Source: Muriicola sp. Z0-33
GTDB taxonomy: Bacteria > Bacteroidota > Bacteroidia > Flavobacteriales > Flavobacteriaceae
DNA: 64,000 nt
Assembly (NCBI RefSeq): GCF_026126425.1
Contig: NZ_JAFMPW010000002.1
Location: 248,001 to 312,000 of the forward strand
Direction of reading: 5' to 3'
Shown here: positions 19,552 to 28,959 of the stretch, one piece after another
Position numbering within the stretch: the first letter of the stretch is position 1
Layout: every line of letters starts with the position of its first letter
Position numbers and translations under genes: made by a program
The notes under the pieces: generated by a model
Database searches by the model: none
What the model was told of the DNA's origin: nothing
Seen by the model: only the letters and a program-made list of their open reading frames with translations

Positions 19552-20412
19552 CTACCTGTTTTTCCATTTATGTATATTCTCTTCATTTTCCTCAATTTCA
19601 AACAGAAAATTGTGTTTTTTAGAGACTAGAATAGCCTTTTCTGCCATGTCAATAGCTTCATTATATTTTCCTTCAGAAGCCAGGATTTGCGACTTAAGCA
19701 TCCACGGAGCGGGGTTGGGAGCTTTTAAAGCAATTGCCATATCTATATATTCCAATGCCTTCGCGGCTTCTTTACGTTCGTAAAAATGGTACTGGGCTGC
19801 TGCAGAGAAATTATACCAGCCCGACTTAACACTGCTAACTCCCTTCTCTATTTCTGCCAAAGTATGTGTATGGGCCTCTGTGGTTAGGGGTATGGATATT
19901 CTGGTGTGCTCCCAATCCATATTTAAATTACCGGAAGTTTTATCTACCCCTGTGAAACTGTAGGTACATAGTTCTATAAAATCTGCTTTTTGCGGACTAA
20001 TTTCAATTCTTAAAACGTCATCTTCATTGCTGTAGTTATAGGCACCCCATTGCCCCCAATCTTTATTTAATATAACTATCCAATTATCTGCTCTCGGAAT
20101 CATGAACAGGCCGTATTTTCCTGGGGCCACCTTTTGACCTCCAAATTTGATTTCATAGTTAAATGAAATCACCGTAGCCTCATTGGCACCAGCCCGCCAT
20201 ACTTTGTTATTAGGCACAAGGCCCCCAAAAATTGTTCGGTCCCTGACACCTGGCCTTGAGTAATCAACAGTTACTTTGCAAACGCCAATAGTCTGACTAA
20301 TAGAGGCCTTTGGACTGGCCCTTGGAATCTCTACTTCCTGCGCCGTCAGTACACTGTGGCACCCAAAAGTAATTGCCAGGAAGAGTGTGGTATATATCAA
20401 ACAATTTTTCAT
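19552..20412 (-). CDS. DUF2911 domain protein, exported
   Basis: 286-aa protein with a signal peptide (first ~24 residues, ending near VLTAQ) and a DUF2911 domain at about residues 28-180, recognisable by RPGVRDRTIFGGLVPNNKVWRAGANEAT and by GKYGLFMIP. The last ~90 residues are TPR-like helices (KEAAKALEYIDMAIAL, KYNEAIDMAEKAI). The family is widespread in Bacteroidota and of unknown function. It is separated by 166 bp from the hydroxylase operon and transcribed the same way. Confidence 0.85.
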   Translation of the reverse strand: MKNCLIYTTLFLAITFGCHSVLTAQEVEIPRASPKASISQTIGVCKVTVDYSRPGVRDRTIFGGLVPNNKVWRAGANEATVISFNYEIKFGGQKVAPGKYGLFMIPRADNWIVILNKDWGQWGAYNYSNEDDVLRIEISPQKADFIELCTYSFTGVDKTSGNLNMDWEHTRISIPLTTEAHTHTLAEIEKGVSSVKSGWYNFSAAAQYHFYERKEAAKALEYIDMAIALKAPNPAPWMLKSQILASEGKYNEAIDMAEKAILVSKKHNFLFEIEENEENIHKWKNR

Positions 20413-20681
20413 AATTACTGTCTTTTGTTTATCAGAACCCCTTATATTCTAAAAGTACCCCTTTTTTGATTTTCTGCTATACCCCATAAAAATAAATTGC
20501 TATTATATTGTACTAATGAATTGCTGATCACCAATATATCGAATTGCTATAGTGTTTTCTATCCCCTTATTCCCTAGGCATTTTAATAAATATTCCTTAA
20601 ATTATAAGTCTAATACTAAGTTCTCCCTGCCTAGGTATTTCGGCATACAAAACTCTAGTTTTAATCTACCAAAAAGGTGAT

Positions 20682-22466
20682 ATGAAAATCCGGCGTCTCC
20701 TTTCCGAATTGCAGCGCAGGAACGTCTTTAAGTCCACCGTGGCTTATTTGGCGGTTAGCTGGGTTATCATCCAGATTGCATCTATCCTGTTACCGGCTTT
20801 TGATGCCCCTGCTTATGCCATGAAACTCCTAATCGCCATTTTGGGTATCGGACTTGGTTTATGGATTGTATTTTCATGGATTTATGACCTTACCCCCCAG
20901 GGATTCCAAAAGACAGGTGACTTAGAGACAGATGCAACCATTTACTCCAGTAATAGCCGAAGACTTAACCGGGTTATTTTTGGGGCAATTACGCTAGCGA
21001 TTTTGTTGTTAATTGGAGCCAGTTTCTGGGCTGGAGCGCAATGGTCTAACCCGGGGGATAAGGGCCTGGATACCCGCATTGTAGTACTTCCTTTTGATAT
21101 TATTGGTGATGATGAGGAAATTGCATATTTCAATGAAGGAATGACAGAATCTCTTATAGACGAATTTTCAAAAATGAGTCAGGTAACGGTACTGAATATA
21201 GCAGCGTCTCGCTACCTTGAAGCGGGGTTTAACCCTGGGAATAGTCTGGTTGTTGAGGAACTGGAAGAAATTGAATACTTTATTTCCGGTACTCTTGAAA
21301 AAAATAACAACTTGGTAAAGCTCCATATCAAGATATCAGAAGACATTGATGAACAACCTAAATGGGAAAAAGAGTATGCCAGAGACGTATCGGAGATACG
21401 TGCGTTAAGCGCTGAGGTTGTAACGGAAGTCTCAAGAGAAATAGGCATAGGCCTTAAAGCTGCAGATATACTATTACAGGCAGGAATAAAACCAGTTGTC
21501 CCTGAGACTTATGAATTGTATCTCAAAGGGAAATACTTTCTGAACAAGTCTACTATGGAAGATTGGCAGCGTGGGCTGGTTTATCTTCAGGAGGCAATAG
21601 ACAGGAATGCCGCAGACCCCTATGCTTATGCCGGTTTGGCGGAAGGGTATATTACACTTGGGCATAACCTTATGCCCCCTGATGATGTATTTCCAAAAGC
21701 CCTGGCTGCGGCCAAACGCGCAATACAACTAGATTCAACTAACGCAGAAGGTTGGGCTGCCCTGTCTCAATATCACACTTATTTCGGGTGGGATTGGGAT
21801 TTAGCAGAATATGCGTTTAATAAGGCAGATCAAATACATCCGAATATGGCGTATAACCATTACCACCGGGCCTGGTACTTAGCCTTGTTTGGCCGTATGG
21901 ATGAGGCTATCGCAGCACATAAACGCGCCCAGGAAATAGATCCATTTTCTGCAATGCATACTGCCTGGCTGGGCTATTTATATATGATGGTGGGCGAATA
22001 TGAGAAAGGACTTGCTGAAGCTGATAAAGCGTTGGCCATGCAAAATGATTACGCTTTAAGCCTTTTTGTGAAAGGCACAATCTTTATAGAAATGGGCAGG
22101 CATAAAGAGGGTCTTGAAGTATTGGAAAAAGCAGGTAAAATAAATTACGGGTGGCGCTATATGGGACAAGTTCGGGCACTTTTTAAAACAGGCAACAGGG
22201 AGAAAGCTATGAGCATTATTAAAGAAATGGAAAGCCAGGAGCCCAACTCATTCATATCTCTGTGCCTGGCATATGCTTATTTTGAAGCAGGAGATCTGGA
22301 TAAAGGTTTTGAAAATTTAGCCCAGGCCAAGGAACATGCGTTTTATGCCTGGATTCGTGTTTTTATTGAAGACGAAAAGATAAAACAAGATCCGAGATAT
22401 AAGCAACTCCTGGATGAACTTGGGTTACCAGATCCCTCGCCCCTTAATTATAATGGCACTACTTAG
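20682..22466 (+). CDS. TolB-like/TPR membrane protein (paralogue 1)
   Basis: 594-aa protein. A short cytoplasmic start (ELQRRNVFKSTVAYL) is followed by two membrane segments (about residues 19-40 and 46-68), a basic linker and a third hydrophobic segment near 95-115. A TolB N-terminal-like beta/alpha domain follows (VVLPFDIIGDDEEIAYFNEGMTESLIDEF), then a series of TPRs from about residue 290 to the end. The same layout is seen at 30599 and, more divergently, at 51382. These proteins are commonly annotated near adenylate-cyclase-type TPR proteins; no cyclase domain is present. The role is probably protein-protein assembly at the membrane. Confidence 0.85.
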   Translation: MKIRRLLSELQRRNVFKSTVAYLAVSWVIIQIASILLPAFDAPAYAMKLLIAILGIGLGLWIVFSWIYDLTPQGFQKTGDLETDATIYSSNSRRLNRVIFGAITLAILLLIGASFWAGAQWSNPGDKGLDTRIVVLPFDIIGDDEEIAYFNEGMTESLIDEFSKMSQVTVLNIAASRYLEAGFNPGNSLVVEELEEIEYFISGTLEKNNNLVKLHIKISEDIDEQPKWEKEYARDVSEIRALSAEVVTEVSREIGIGLKAADILLQAGIKPVVPETYELYLKGKYFLNKSTMEDWQRGLVYLQEAIDRNAADPYAYAGLAEGYITLGHNLMPPDDVFPKALAAAKRAIQLDSTNAEGWAALSQYHTYFGWDWDLAEYAFNKADQIHPNMAYNHYHRAWYLALFGRMDEAIAAHKRAQEIDPFSAMHTAWLGYLYMMVGEYEKGLAEADKALAMQNDYALSLFVKGTIFIEMGRHKEGLEVLEKAGKINYGWRYMGQVRALFKTGNREKAMSIIKEMESQEPNSFISLCLAYAYFEAGDLDKGFENLAQAKEHAFYAWIRVFIEDEKIKQDPRYKQLLDELGLPDPSPLNYNGTT

Positions 22467-22534
22467 TTATTTAGATTTCCCTACCTTAGTCAGGCCAACC
22501 CCTGATCCATCCAGACAAGGAAAAGTTAAAGCTT

Positions 22535-23257
22535 ATGATCAAATTTTTCAGGAATATCCGGAAACATCTCTTAGGCGAAAACAAAACGGGGAAATACCTT
22601 AAATATGCCATTGGCGAAATAGTCCTGGTGGTTTTGGGTATACTTATAGCCTTGCAAATTAATAACTGGAACGAAAACCGGAAAGCCAGGGGTATTGAGA
22701 TAGATACACTTAAAGAACTGCGAGCAGACCTGTCTCAATGCCTGTTTGATATCACCTCTGATCAGGAGTATTTTCAATATTGCAAAAAATCTACAGAATA
22801 TATACTGGAACATTTCAAAAATGAACAAGCCGCTGGTGATTCTTTGCCTTTTCACTTTGCACAGATGTATCCTTTTGCCACATTTTCTATCAACAGCACC
22901 ACCTATGATAATCTGAGGCAATCTGGTGCTAATGCTATTTCCAATGATTCTATCCGACTTAAACTCTCGGATTTTTATACTCGAAGTATAAATTTGTATA
23001 AGGAGCTAGAGCAAAGATCAGTGATTGCTCATGATGAAAAATACATCACCCCAATGAAAATGTCAGAATTTAAGAGCTATTCCAATAAAGGTCTGGAACT
23101 AAAAGATTACAATTCGTTTTTTACCAATTTATATAACCAGCAAGTACTGAATAAATCAAAATTTATATTTGAAGGCTTAATGGGGTATCAAAACTACCTC
23201 ATAAAAGATTTGGAAAGCCTTATTGCCCGAATAGATAAAGAAATAGCCAATAACTAA
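22535..23257 (+). CDS. DUF6090 family membrane protein (copy 1)
   Basis: 240-aa protein. The conserved N terminus MIKFFRNIRKHLL...KYAIGEIVLVVLGILIALQINNWNE contains one membrane helix (about residues 23-43), followed by a helical, poorly conserved domain. The family function is unknown to me. It follows the TPR gene by 68 bp and may be co-transcribed with it. Three further members lie at 59931, 60724 and 63731. Confidence 0.88.
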   Translation: MIKFFRNIRKHLLGENKTGKYLKYAIGEIVLVVLGILIALQINNWNENRKARGIEIDTLKELRADLSQCLFDITSDQEYFQYCKKSTEYILEHFKNEQAAGDSLPFHFAQMYPFATFSINSTTYDNLRQSGANAISNDSIRLKLSDFYTRSINLYKELEQRSVIAHDEKYITPMKMSEFKSYSNKGLELKDYNSFFTNLYNQQVLNKSKFIFEGLMGYQNYLIKDLESLIARIDKEIANN

Positions 23258-23288
23258 CTTAGCTTCAACCCTATAAAATTACAGCTGT

Positions 23289-23414
23289 ATGAGCGGAATG
23301 GATATCGTAATGGTAATTGCAGTGATCTTGTTTGCCCGGCTTGGGGTACGATTGGTTTCCCGATATATTAAAATGAAGAATGAAAATAAGAACAACACAG
23401 CAAAGAAAGAATAA
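23289..23414 (+). CDS. Small 41-aa membrane protein
   Basis: ATG to TAA encoding a hydrophobic helix (about residues 5-25) and a Lys/Asn-rich tail. It is 31 bp after the DUF6090 gene and 19 bp before the coiled-coil gene, in the same direction, which supports it as a real short gene. Confidence 0.5.
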   Translation: MSGMDIVMVIAVILFARLGVRLVSRYIKMKNENKNNTAKKE

Positions 23415-23433
23415 CAAGTAATATATTAGTACT

Positions 23434-23625
23434 ATGGGCATTTTCTGGGATTTATTACAACAAGACGAATTGGATAAACAACAAAAACAGGCGGACAGCG
23501 TAGAAGACCGGGTAGCTGTTTTGGAAAAAGAATTAGAAAAGACAAGAGTCCTTTTAAAAAAGACTTTGGTAGCTCTTGAAAGTCATCTAAACCAGGATAT
23601 TGATGGCGATGGCACCACTGGCTGA
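23434..23625 (+). CDS. Small coiled-coil protein (63 aa)
   Basis: 63 residues: a conserved-looking start MGIFWDLLQQ, a charged heptad region at about residues 24-50 (VEDRVAVLEKELEKTRVLLKKTL) and an acidic DIDGDGTTG tail. Short proteins of this kind recur in Flavobacteriaceae; function unknown. It is probably in one unit with the 41-aa membrane protein and the DUF1080 lipoprotein gene 35 bp downstream. Confidence 0.7.
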   Translation: MGIFWDLLQQDELDKQQKQADSVEDRVAVLEKELEKTRVLLKKTLVALESHLNQDIDGDGTTG

Positions 23626-23660
23626 TATAACTAATAAACAACCTTAAAAAAACAACTTTA

Positions 23661-24545
23661 ATGAGACACTTCTTAAATACCACTTTTAAAGGCACTGCCT
23701 TTCTTTTAATATTAGCATTGGTGATTTTTAATAACTCATGTACATCTTCCCCTGAAAATGCGGATAAGGAAGAGTGGATATCGCTTTTTGACGGGACAGG
23801 AATAGACGATTGGACACCCAAGTTCGCTGGTTATGAGCTGGGGGTAAATTACAACAATACATTTGTATTTAAAGATAGCCTACTAAGTGTCCGCTATATG
23901 AAACAAGATACGTTCAGCGGAAATTTTGGTCATCTTTATCATAAGGAGAAATTTTCATACTATCGCCTAAGAGCCAAATATCGTTTTGTTGGTGAACAAA
24001 TGACAGGAGGTCCGGGCTGGGCATTCAGGAATAACGGATTGATGTTGCATTGTCAGGAACCGGCTACCATAGGCCTGGAACAGGATTTCCCTATTTCATT
24101 GGAGTTGCAGTTGCTGGGAGGTGATGGTACTAATCCCAGAACAAACGCTAACCTCTGTACCCCGGGCACCAATGTTGTTAAGGGCGATACGCTCTTTACT
24201 CCACATTGTGTCAGCTCTGTTTCTGATACTTACCATGGCGACCAATGGGTAGAAGTTGAAGCCCTGGTACTGGGAGATTCACTAATCCAACACATCCTGG
24301 AAGACAAGGTAGTCATGGAATTCCGCAACCCAACCATTGGAGGTGGTTCTATCAGTGGCTACAAGGAAAGTGCCTACCAGGAAGGAGCTCCCTTAAAAGA
24401 AGGGTATATCTCTATCCAGGCTGAGACGCATCCCATCGATTTTAAATCTATTGAACTCCTGAATCTCTGCGGTTGTATGGATAAGAAAGCCAAGAATTAT
24501 AAGTCGTATTACATCAAAGATGATAAGGAATCATGTATTTACTAG
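23661..24545 (+). CDS. DUF1080/3-keto-disaccharide hydrolase-like lipoprotein
   Basis: 294-aa exported lipoprotein (lipobox-like IFNNSC at about residues 22-27). The concanavalin-like DUF1080 domain occupies residues ~35-270, with WISLFDGTGIDDW and GPGWAFRNNGLMLHCQEP. It ends with a compact Cys motif (CGCMDKKAKNY...DDKESCIY) resembling the GCMDPxAxNYxPxAxxDDGSC units of Bacteroidota surface proteins. Known family members hydrolyse 3-keto-glycosides; the substrate here is unknown. Confidence 0.85.
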   Translation: MRHFLNTTFKGTAFLLILALVIFNNSCTSSPENADKEEWISLFDGTGIDDWTPKFAGYELGVNYNNTFVFKDSLLSVRYMKQDTFSGNFGHLYHKEKFSYYRLRAKYRFVGEQMTGGPGWAFRNNGLMLHCQEPATIGLEQDFPISLELQLLGGDGTNPRTNANLCTPGTNVVKGDTLFTPHCVSSVSDTYHGDQWVEVEALVLGDSLIQHILEDKVVMEFRNPTIGGGSISGYKESAYQEGAPLKEGYISIQAETHPIDFKSIELLNLCGCMDKKAKNYKSYYIKDDKESCIY

Positions 24546-24613
24546 ACTAAAACTTTAAATGAAACAGATACCTGGCTATTTGTTTCTAATGTATTCATCT
24601 AAAAATTTATATC

Positions 24614-25135
24614 ATGAAAAAAACGATCTACATCTTAACACTACTCATTAGTGCAATTGGGTTATCCCAAAATACTACCATTGACAATCTGGTGGCCGAC
24701 TTTGAAAGAAGTAAGGCCATGTCTCTGTCTTATATAGAGGCCATGCCCGAAGATCAGTTTGGATTTAAACCCACCGAAGGCGGTCGCAGTTTTGCAGAAC
24801 AAATGCTACATGGAGCTCAGGGTACTATAGGTTTAAGTGCAAATGGAACAGGAGAAGTAGCTATTTACAAGGATATGAATATTGAGAAAGAAGCCGCTTT
24901 CCATACCAAAAGTGAAGTAAGAAGATTGGTCTCAGAAAGCTTCGACTTTGCAATTGCCGGGATCCAAAATATGGATGCCAGCAAATTAGAGGAAATTGTA
25001 GTACGAGGACCGTTTAAGGTAAGTCGTTTAGGCTGGATACAGAAAGCCAATGAACACGTTGGCCATCACAGAGGCCAGGCTGCCATTTACCTTAGGCTAA
25101 AAGGGATTACCCCTCCGCAATACAAGTTGTTCTGA
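24614..25135 (+). CDS. DinB-family protein with signal peptide
   Basis: 173-aa protein. A signal peptide (KKTIYILTLLISAIGLSQN) precedes a DinB four-helix domain with His residues in positions expected for the metal triad: H87 region (EQMLHGAQG) and NEHVGHHRGQAAIYLR near the C terminus. DinB-like proteins are metal-dependent thiol transferases or of unknown function; an exported form is probably periplasmic. Confidence 0.85.
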   Translation: MKKTIYILTLLISAIGLSQNTTIDNLVADFERSKAMSLSYIEAMPEDQFGFKPTEGGRSFAEQMLHGAQGTIGLSANGTGEVAIYKDMNIEKEAAFHTKSEVRRLVSESFDFAIAGIQNMDASKLEEIVVRGPFKVSRLGWIQKANEHVGHHRGQAAIYLRLKGITPPQYKLF

Positions 25136-25318
25136 TTTGTCCGTTGTTCCTCCTGATCACAAAGTCTGGACGTTAAATAAACGCCCGCTTTGATTATGCG
25201 CTTCAGCGATACAATGCAGTTACGTTCAGATTAGTAATTTGGCCTTAAGATCGTTATACTTGTAATCCGTGTTTTCCGCACACGAATTAATGTATAATTA
25301 TCCTTGAATGCTATTATT

Positions 25319-26548
25319 ATGAAACTTGATCTCAACTTTGTACGCTCACAATTTCCTGCTTTTTCCGAACCTTCTTTACAAGGCTGGGCATTTTTTGAAA
25401 ATGCTGGGGGTTCTTATCCCTGTAAGCAAGTGGTAGATAAGCTGACTTCTTTTTACACTAAAAATAAAGTACAGCCCTACTACCCATACCCAGCTTCGGC
25501 CAAGGCCGGGGAAATGATGGACACCTCCTACAAGAGAATGGCCGAATACCTGAATGTGGAAGCATCGGAAATTCATTTTGGCCCTTCCACTACTCAAAAT
25601 GTATATGTACTTGCACATGCCATGCGGCCTATGTGGGCAGAAGGTGATGAAATCATAGTTTCCTGCCAGGACCACGAAGCTAATGCGGGGGCCTGGAGAA
25701 GATTGGCGGCCAGCGGGATTAAAGTAATAGAATGGCATGTAGATAAAAAAACAGGATTGCTGAGTTTAGAAGAGCTGGAGGACCTATTTTCTGAGCGTAC
25801 AAAAATGGTAGCTTTTCCCCATTGTTCTAATGTCATTGGCCATATAAATCCGGTAAAAGAAATAAGTGAAAAAGCAAAGCAGCGCGGAGCACTCACCGTG
25901 GTAGACAGCGTGGGTTATGCACCACACGGATTTCCCGATATAAAAGCTATGGGAGCAGATGTCTATATGTTTTCCCTCTATAAAACCTTTGGCCCGCATT
26001 TAGGATTGATGTATGTGGATAAGGAACTAATAGGTAAAATGGAAAACCAGGCCCATTTTTTTAAAGAAGGGGTTACCAGAAGTATGCTGACCCCGGCAGG
26101 TCCTGATCATGCACAGATAGGTGCAGTAAGCGGAATATTGGATTATTTTGATGCCGTTTATGAACATCATTTTAAGGAAGAAGGAACAGCTGCTGAAAGA
26201 AACAATGCCCTAAATACATTATTCAGGGAGCATGAAACCGCCTTACTGGAAAAACTTTTGGATTTTTTAAGATCGCGAAATGATGTTCGGATAGTAGGCC
26301 CGGAATATACTGAGAGTAGATTGCCGATTGTTTCCATTCTTTCTTTAAACAAGAGCATAGAAGAAGTATATAAGATACTTACCGAGCAAAAACTAATGTT
26401 AGGCACAGGTGATTTTTATGCCGTCAGACCATTGATGGATATGGACATTGCCCTGGAGCCCGGGGTGCTGAGAATGTCTTTTGTACATTACACCAGTGAA
26501 GAAGAAATAGATCAGTTGATTGCAGGGTTAAAGAGCGCCTTGATATAA
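25319..26548 (+). CDS. Class V aminotransferase (cysteine desulfurase-like)
   Basis: 409-aa PLP enzyme of the NifS/CsdA-like class. It contains FFENAGGSYP near the N terminus, GPSTTQNVYVLAH, the VVDSVGYAPH Asp-containing strand and the PLP-lysine region FSLYKTFGPHLGLMY. A TTG 15 bp upstream is in frame, but the ATG at 25319 (MKLDLNFVRSQFPAF) matches the family start. The usual active-site Cys loop of true desulfurases is not evident, so the reaction (for example selenocysteine lyase or kynureninase-like) is open. Confidence 0.82.
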   Translation: MKLDLNFVRSQFPAFSEPSLQGWAFFENAGGSYPCKQVVDKLTSFYTKNKVQPYYPYPASAKAGEMMDTSYKRMAEYLNVEASEIHFGPSTTQNVYVLAHAMRPMWAEGDEIIVSCQDHEANAGAWRRLAASGIKVIEWHVDKKTGLLSLEELEDLFSERTKMVAFPHCSNVIGHINPVKEISEKAKQRGALTVVDSVGYAPHGFPDIKAMGADVYMFSLYKTFGPHLGLMYVDKELIGKMENQAHFFKEGVTRSMLTPAGPDHAQIGAVSGILDYFDAVYEHHFKEEGTAAERNNALNTLFREHETALLEKLLDFLRSRNDVRIVGPEYTESRLPIVSILSLNKSIEEVYKILTEQKLMLGTGDFYAVRPLMDMDIALEPGVLRMSFVHYTSEEEIDQLIAGLKSALI

Positions 26549-26967
26549 TTCACTATTGAAGCATAACCAACATTACTTGCGACTTCATTTTTAGGTTAAA
26601 ACTTGCTGGTAGACCTTGGCTTTTAATGCTACAGAAAGCCATATTAGCTAATGCGATATTTGTTCCTGCATGCCAACAGTGACAACAAATATTCTTCTTT
26701 ATCATCAAGTACTACAGAATAAGCTAAATCTACCGTAATAGTTAAAATACGGTGCTTCCGATAATAGATATATTCGTTCGGACAGAGAATATGATGATTC
26801 GGATAGTATTCATTGTCGCTGGGATAATAGTTTACAGGAGCATTAACAGATCTTTGTATCTTATCTTAATCTCATTTGCAGTATCCCCCTCTTCTCCCGT
26901 ATTGCAATTTGCATTGTTTACCCTTTTTGAATTTATAAAAATGAAACCTAAGTAAAACAACACTATT
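26549..26967. other. Intergenic stretch of 419 bp
   Basis: A+T-rich spacer between two co-directional genes. A GTG-initiated frame of 67 codons (26752-26955) exists but has no good ribosome site and low-complexity hydrophobic content, so I do not call it a gene. The promoter for the downstream gene is presumably here. I see no other structure. Confidence 0.5.
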
Positions 26968-27738
26968 ATGAAAAATGTTTTTACAATTTTATTTACATGT
27001 GTATTGAGCTTGCAATTTGCAATGGCTCAAGGAATTACAACTTACCAGTACAGGCGTGTAGCACCGGCTGATATGGATGATTATTTAAAAAGAGAAACCA
27101 CCTATTGGAAAACATGGGCAGAAGCCGAGGTAAAAAAAGGTAATCTACTTTTTTGGGCCATCCTTCAAAGAATTGGAGGAATGAATCAAGAGAATGGGTC
27201 TAACATTTTAATTATCAATACATTTAAAGACATTGATAAGGGAGCAGATTGGGGAAGTGTTGATGCTATGTTCCCCAATGTAAAGATGGAGGATATCCAG
27301 ACCTGGGATATTAGCACAAATAGGGCTAGTGTTTTTCTTAGGGGACTCAACCATATACAAGGAGAAAATGTGGACCCCCCCAAAGATTTTAATTTTGTCC
27401 GCATCATTTATCACAATACCAAGAACAATGGGATGCATCTTGCCTTTGAGTCGGATAAATGGAAACCAATGGTTGAAAAAGCGATGGCAGATGGCAAAAC
27501 CACTATGAAGGGCTGGGGGAATTCTCAAATTATTTCTCCAGAATCTGATGATTTCCCATATTCCACTATTTCATACGACTTGTTTTCAAGTCTTCATGAT
27601 GCTTTATCCCCTGCGTTTAGTGAAGATATGACGATTCCTGACGGATTTTTCGATGGTTTAAATGAAAATTACGAAGGGCCAAGAAATTCTAATGTGTTCA
27701 GAGTTGTTACCGTCGTAACACCGGAATGGTCAAAATAA
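26968..27738 (+). CDS. Exported protein of unknown function (256 aa)
   Basis: A signal peptide (KNVFTILFTCVLSLQFAMAQ) is followed by a mature part that appears to hold two related alpha/beta units of about 110 residues. Each begins with an R-x-V/I strand (YQYRRVAPADM and FNFVRIIYHNT) and contains a Trp-rich helix (YWKTWAEAE, DKWKPMVEKAM), reminiscent of dimeric alpha/beta-barrel proteins. I do not recognise a specific family. Confidence 0.75.
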   Translation: MKNVFTILFTCVLSLQFAMAQGITTYQYRRVAPADMDDYLKRETTYWKTWAEAEVKKGNLLFWAILQRIGGMNQENGSNILIINTFKDIDKGADWGSVDAMFPNVKMEDIQTWDISTNRASVFLRGLNHIQGENVDPPKDFNFVRIIYHNTKNNGMHLAFESDKWKPMVEKAMADGKTTMKGWGNSQIISPESDDFPYSTISYDLFSSLHDALSPAFSEDMTIPDGFFDGLNENYEGPRNSNVFRVVTVVTPEWSK

Positions 27739-27889
27739 GTGTTCTCAAAGAGCTGGTAATTTAAATTATAATTTTTATAAGTCTTGTGGTAAGGGTTACT
27801 AGCCAAAATACACAATAGAGCTTTTATTAACATAAAACCAGAGCGTAATCCGAAAAACTAAAGAAGTAGAAAAACGAATACCTAAAATA

Positions 27890-28171
27890 ATGGAAAATAT
27901 AATTGTACAATTCACCTTCCCTGATACCGGCATAGAGGTATATGAGGCAGTGGTGAAAGATCTTGAAAATGCAGGACTAGGGAACATTCCTGAACGACTT
28001 TATCATGTCTCTGCCAAACATGGAACCGGCTGGCATGTGACCGATGTATGGGAATCCGAAGAATCCTTTAACAAATTTGGAGAAACATTAATTCCCTTAC
28101 ATCTCAAGAATGGGGGAACTATGGTAGACCCACTAATACTTCGGGTGCACAATATTATTGTACCTGGCTGA
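27890..28171 (+). CDS. Small dimeric alpha/beta-barrel-like protein (93 aa)
   Basis: 93-aa cytoplasmic protein with a beta-alpha-beta-beta-alpha-beta pattern: IIVQFTFPDTG, HVSAKHGTGWHVTDVWESEESFNKF, LILRVHNIIV. This resembles antibiotic-biosynthesis-monooxygenase-type domains. Function unknown. It is followed 17 bp downstream by a strong terminator. Confidence 0.75.
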   Translation: MENIIVQFTFPDTGIEVYEAVVKDLENAGLGNIPERLYHVSAKHGTGWHVTDVWESEESFNKFGETLIPLHLKNGGTMVDPLILRVHNIIVPG

Positions 28172-28188
28172 TATACCTTTAAATTATT

Positions 28189-28228
28189 AAGCGGGCAGAC
28201 AATCAAATTGATAGTCTGCCCGCTTTTT
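28189..28228 (+). terminator. Intrinsic terminator after the 93-aa gene
   Basis: A perfect 12-bp GC-rich stem AAGCGGGCAGAC / GTCTGCCCGCTT with a 13-base loop is followed by a T run. It serves the plus-strand gene ending at 28171. It also lies between convergent genes and may stop the minus-strand lipoprotein gene's neighbour, though the T run favours plus. Confidence 0.9.
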
Positions 28229-28257
28229 GTTATTGGGAATTAGCTTAAGCCTTTGAT

Positions 28258-28782
28258 TTAATCGGAACCACTCAGATACGTCATCAATCCCGAGAAATCC
28301 CCATATACCTGTTGGACGAGGATTTTACCTTCAGCATCAAAGTCAAATGATTCATATAGCCTGATTTTACCAGTCTTGGCAGCCGTTGAGTCAGTCGCCG
28401 ACCAAGTCACTTCCCACTCGCTATAATGGCGCACTGAACCATCTGGCATTCCTGTATCCGGATTTACACCAGGTAATAACACTGGGGGATCGGTCAGCAT
28501 TTTAAAGTCCATCACTTCCCAGAGTGCCTTATCGCTTTCAATCATTTCCTCCAGGGACGTAGAATCCTTTTCAACTCCAAACATAGTTTCGAGCAGACTG
28601 AAATTATCCGCATACATGGAATAGTCAAGGTTTTCATTTTGAAATCCTTTTAGATTTGCCAGCACGGTTTTAGAATTTTTTTCAAAAGCCATATCAGCAG
28701 CACTATCGGCATCAGACTCTGTTTCAGCCTTACATCCAATTAAAACGATTGCCATTAATAAGGGTACATAAAATGTTTTCAT
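28258..28782 (-). CDS. NTF2/SnoaL-like lipoprotein
   Basis: 174-aa lipoprotein (lipobox VLIGC, Cys17) with an acidic, Asp/Glu/Ser-rich linker and a SnoaL/NTF2-like domain: LANLKGFQNENLD...YADNFSLLETMFG, then a strand series ending FDFDAEGKILVQQVYGDFSG. The family includes enzymes and binding proteins; no catalytic residues can be assigned. The similar protein at 48484 belongs to the same superfamily. Confidence 0.75.
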   Translation of the reverse strand: MKTFYVPLLMAIVLIGCKAETESDADSAADMAFEKNSKTVLANLKGFQNENLDYSMYADNFSLLETMFGVEKDSTSLEEMIESDKALWEVMDFKMLTDPPVLLPGVNPDTGMPDGSVRHYSEWEVTWSATDSTAAKTGKIRLYESFDFDAEGKILVQQVYGDFSGLMTYLSGSD

Positions 28783-28959
28783 ATTGTTTGAGATTAGATT
28801 ATTATTTTGTTAAGATAGTGCATTTTGTTCGCTCGGGGTCTTATCTTCAACAATCATTCCGTCGGTAATTAATGTTCAATCTAAGTGCTGAACTTTCCCA
28901 ATTGAAGTTTATCGAACATTAAACCAAAATTAGTCTATAGCTGTAGATTTGCCTGTTAG

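Noticed and set aside
20573-20635. CCTAGGCA ... TGCCTAGG inverted repeat upstream of the TPR gene
   Set aside because: Arms of only 8 bp that include the self-palindrome CCTAGG and lie 47 bp apart; too weak to call an operator.
26752-26955. GTG-initiated frame of 67 codons before the exported 256-aa protein
   Set aside because: No ribosome-binding signal, low-complexity hydrophobic composition, and it crosses the likely promoter region; treated as spacer.
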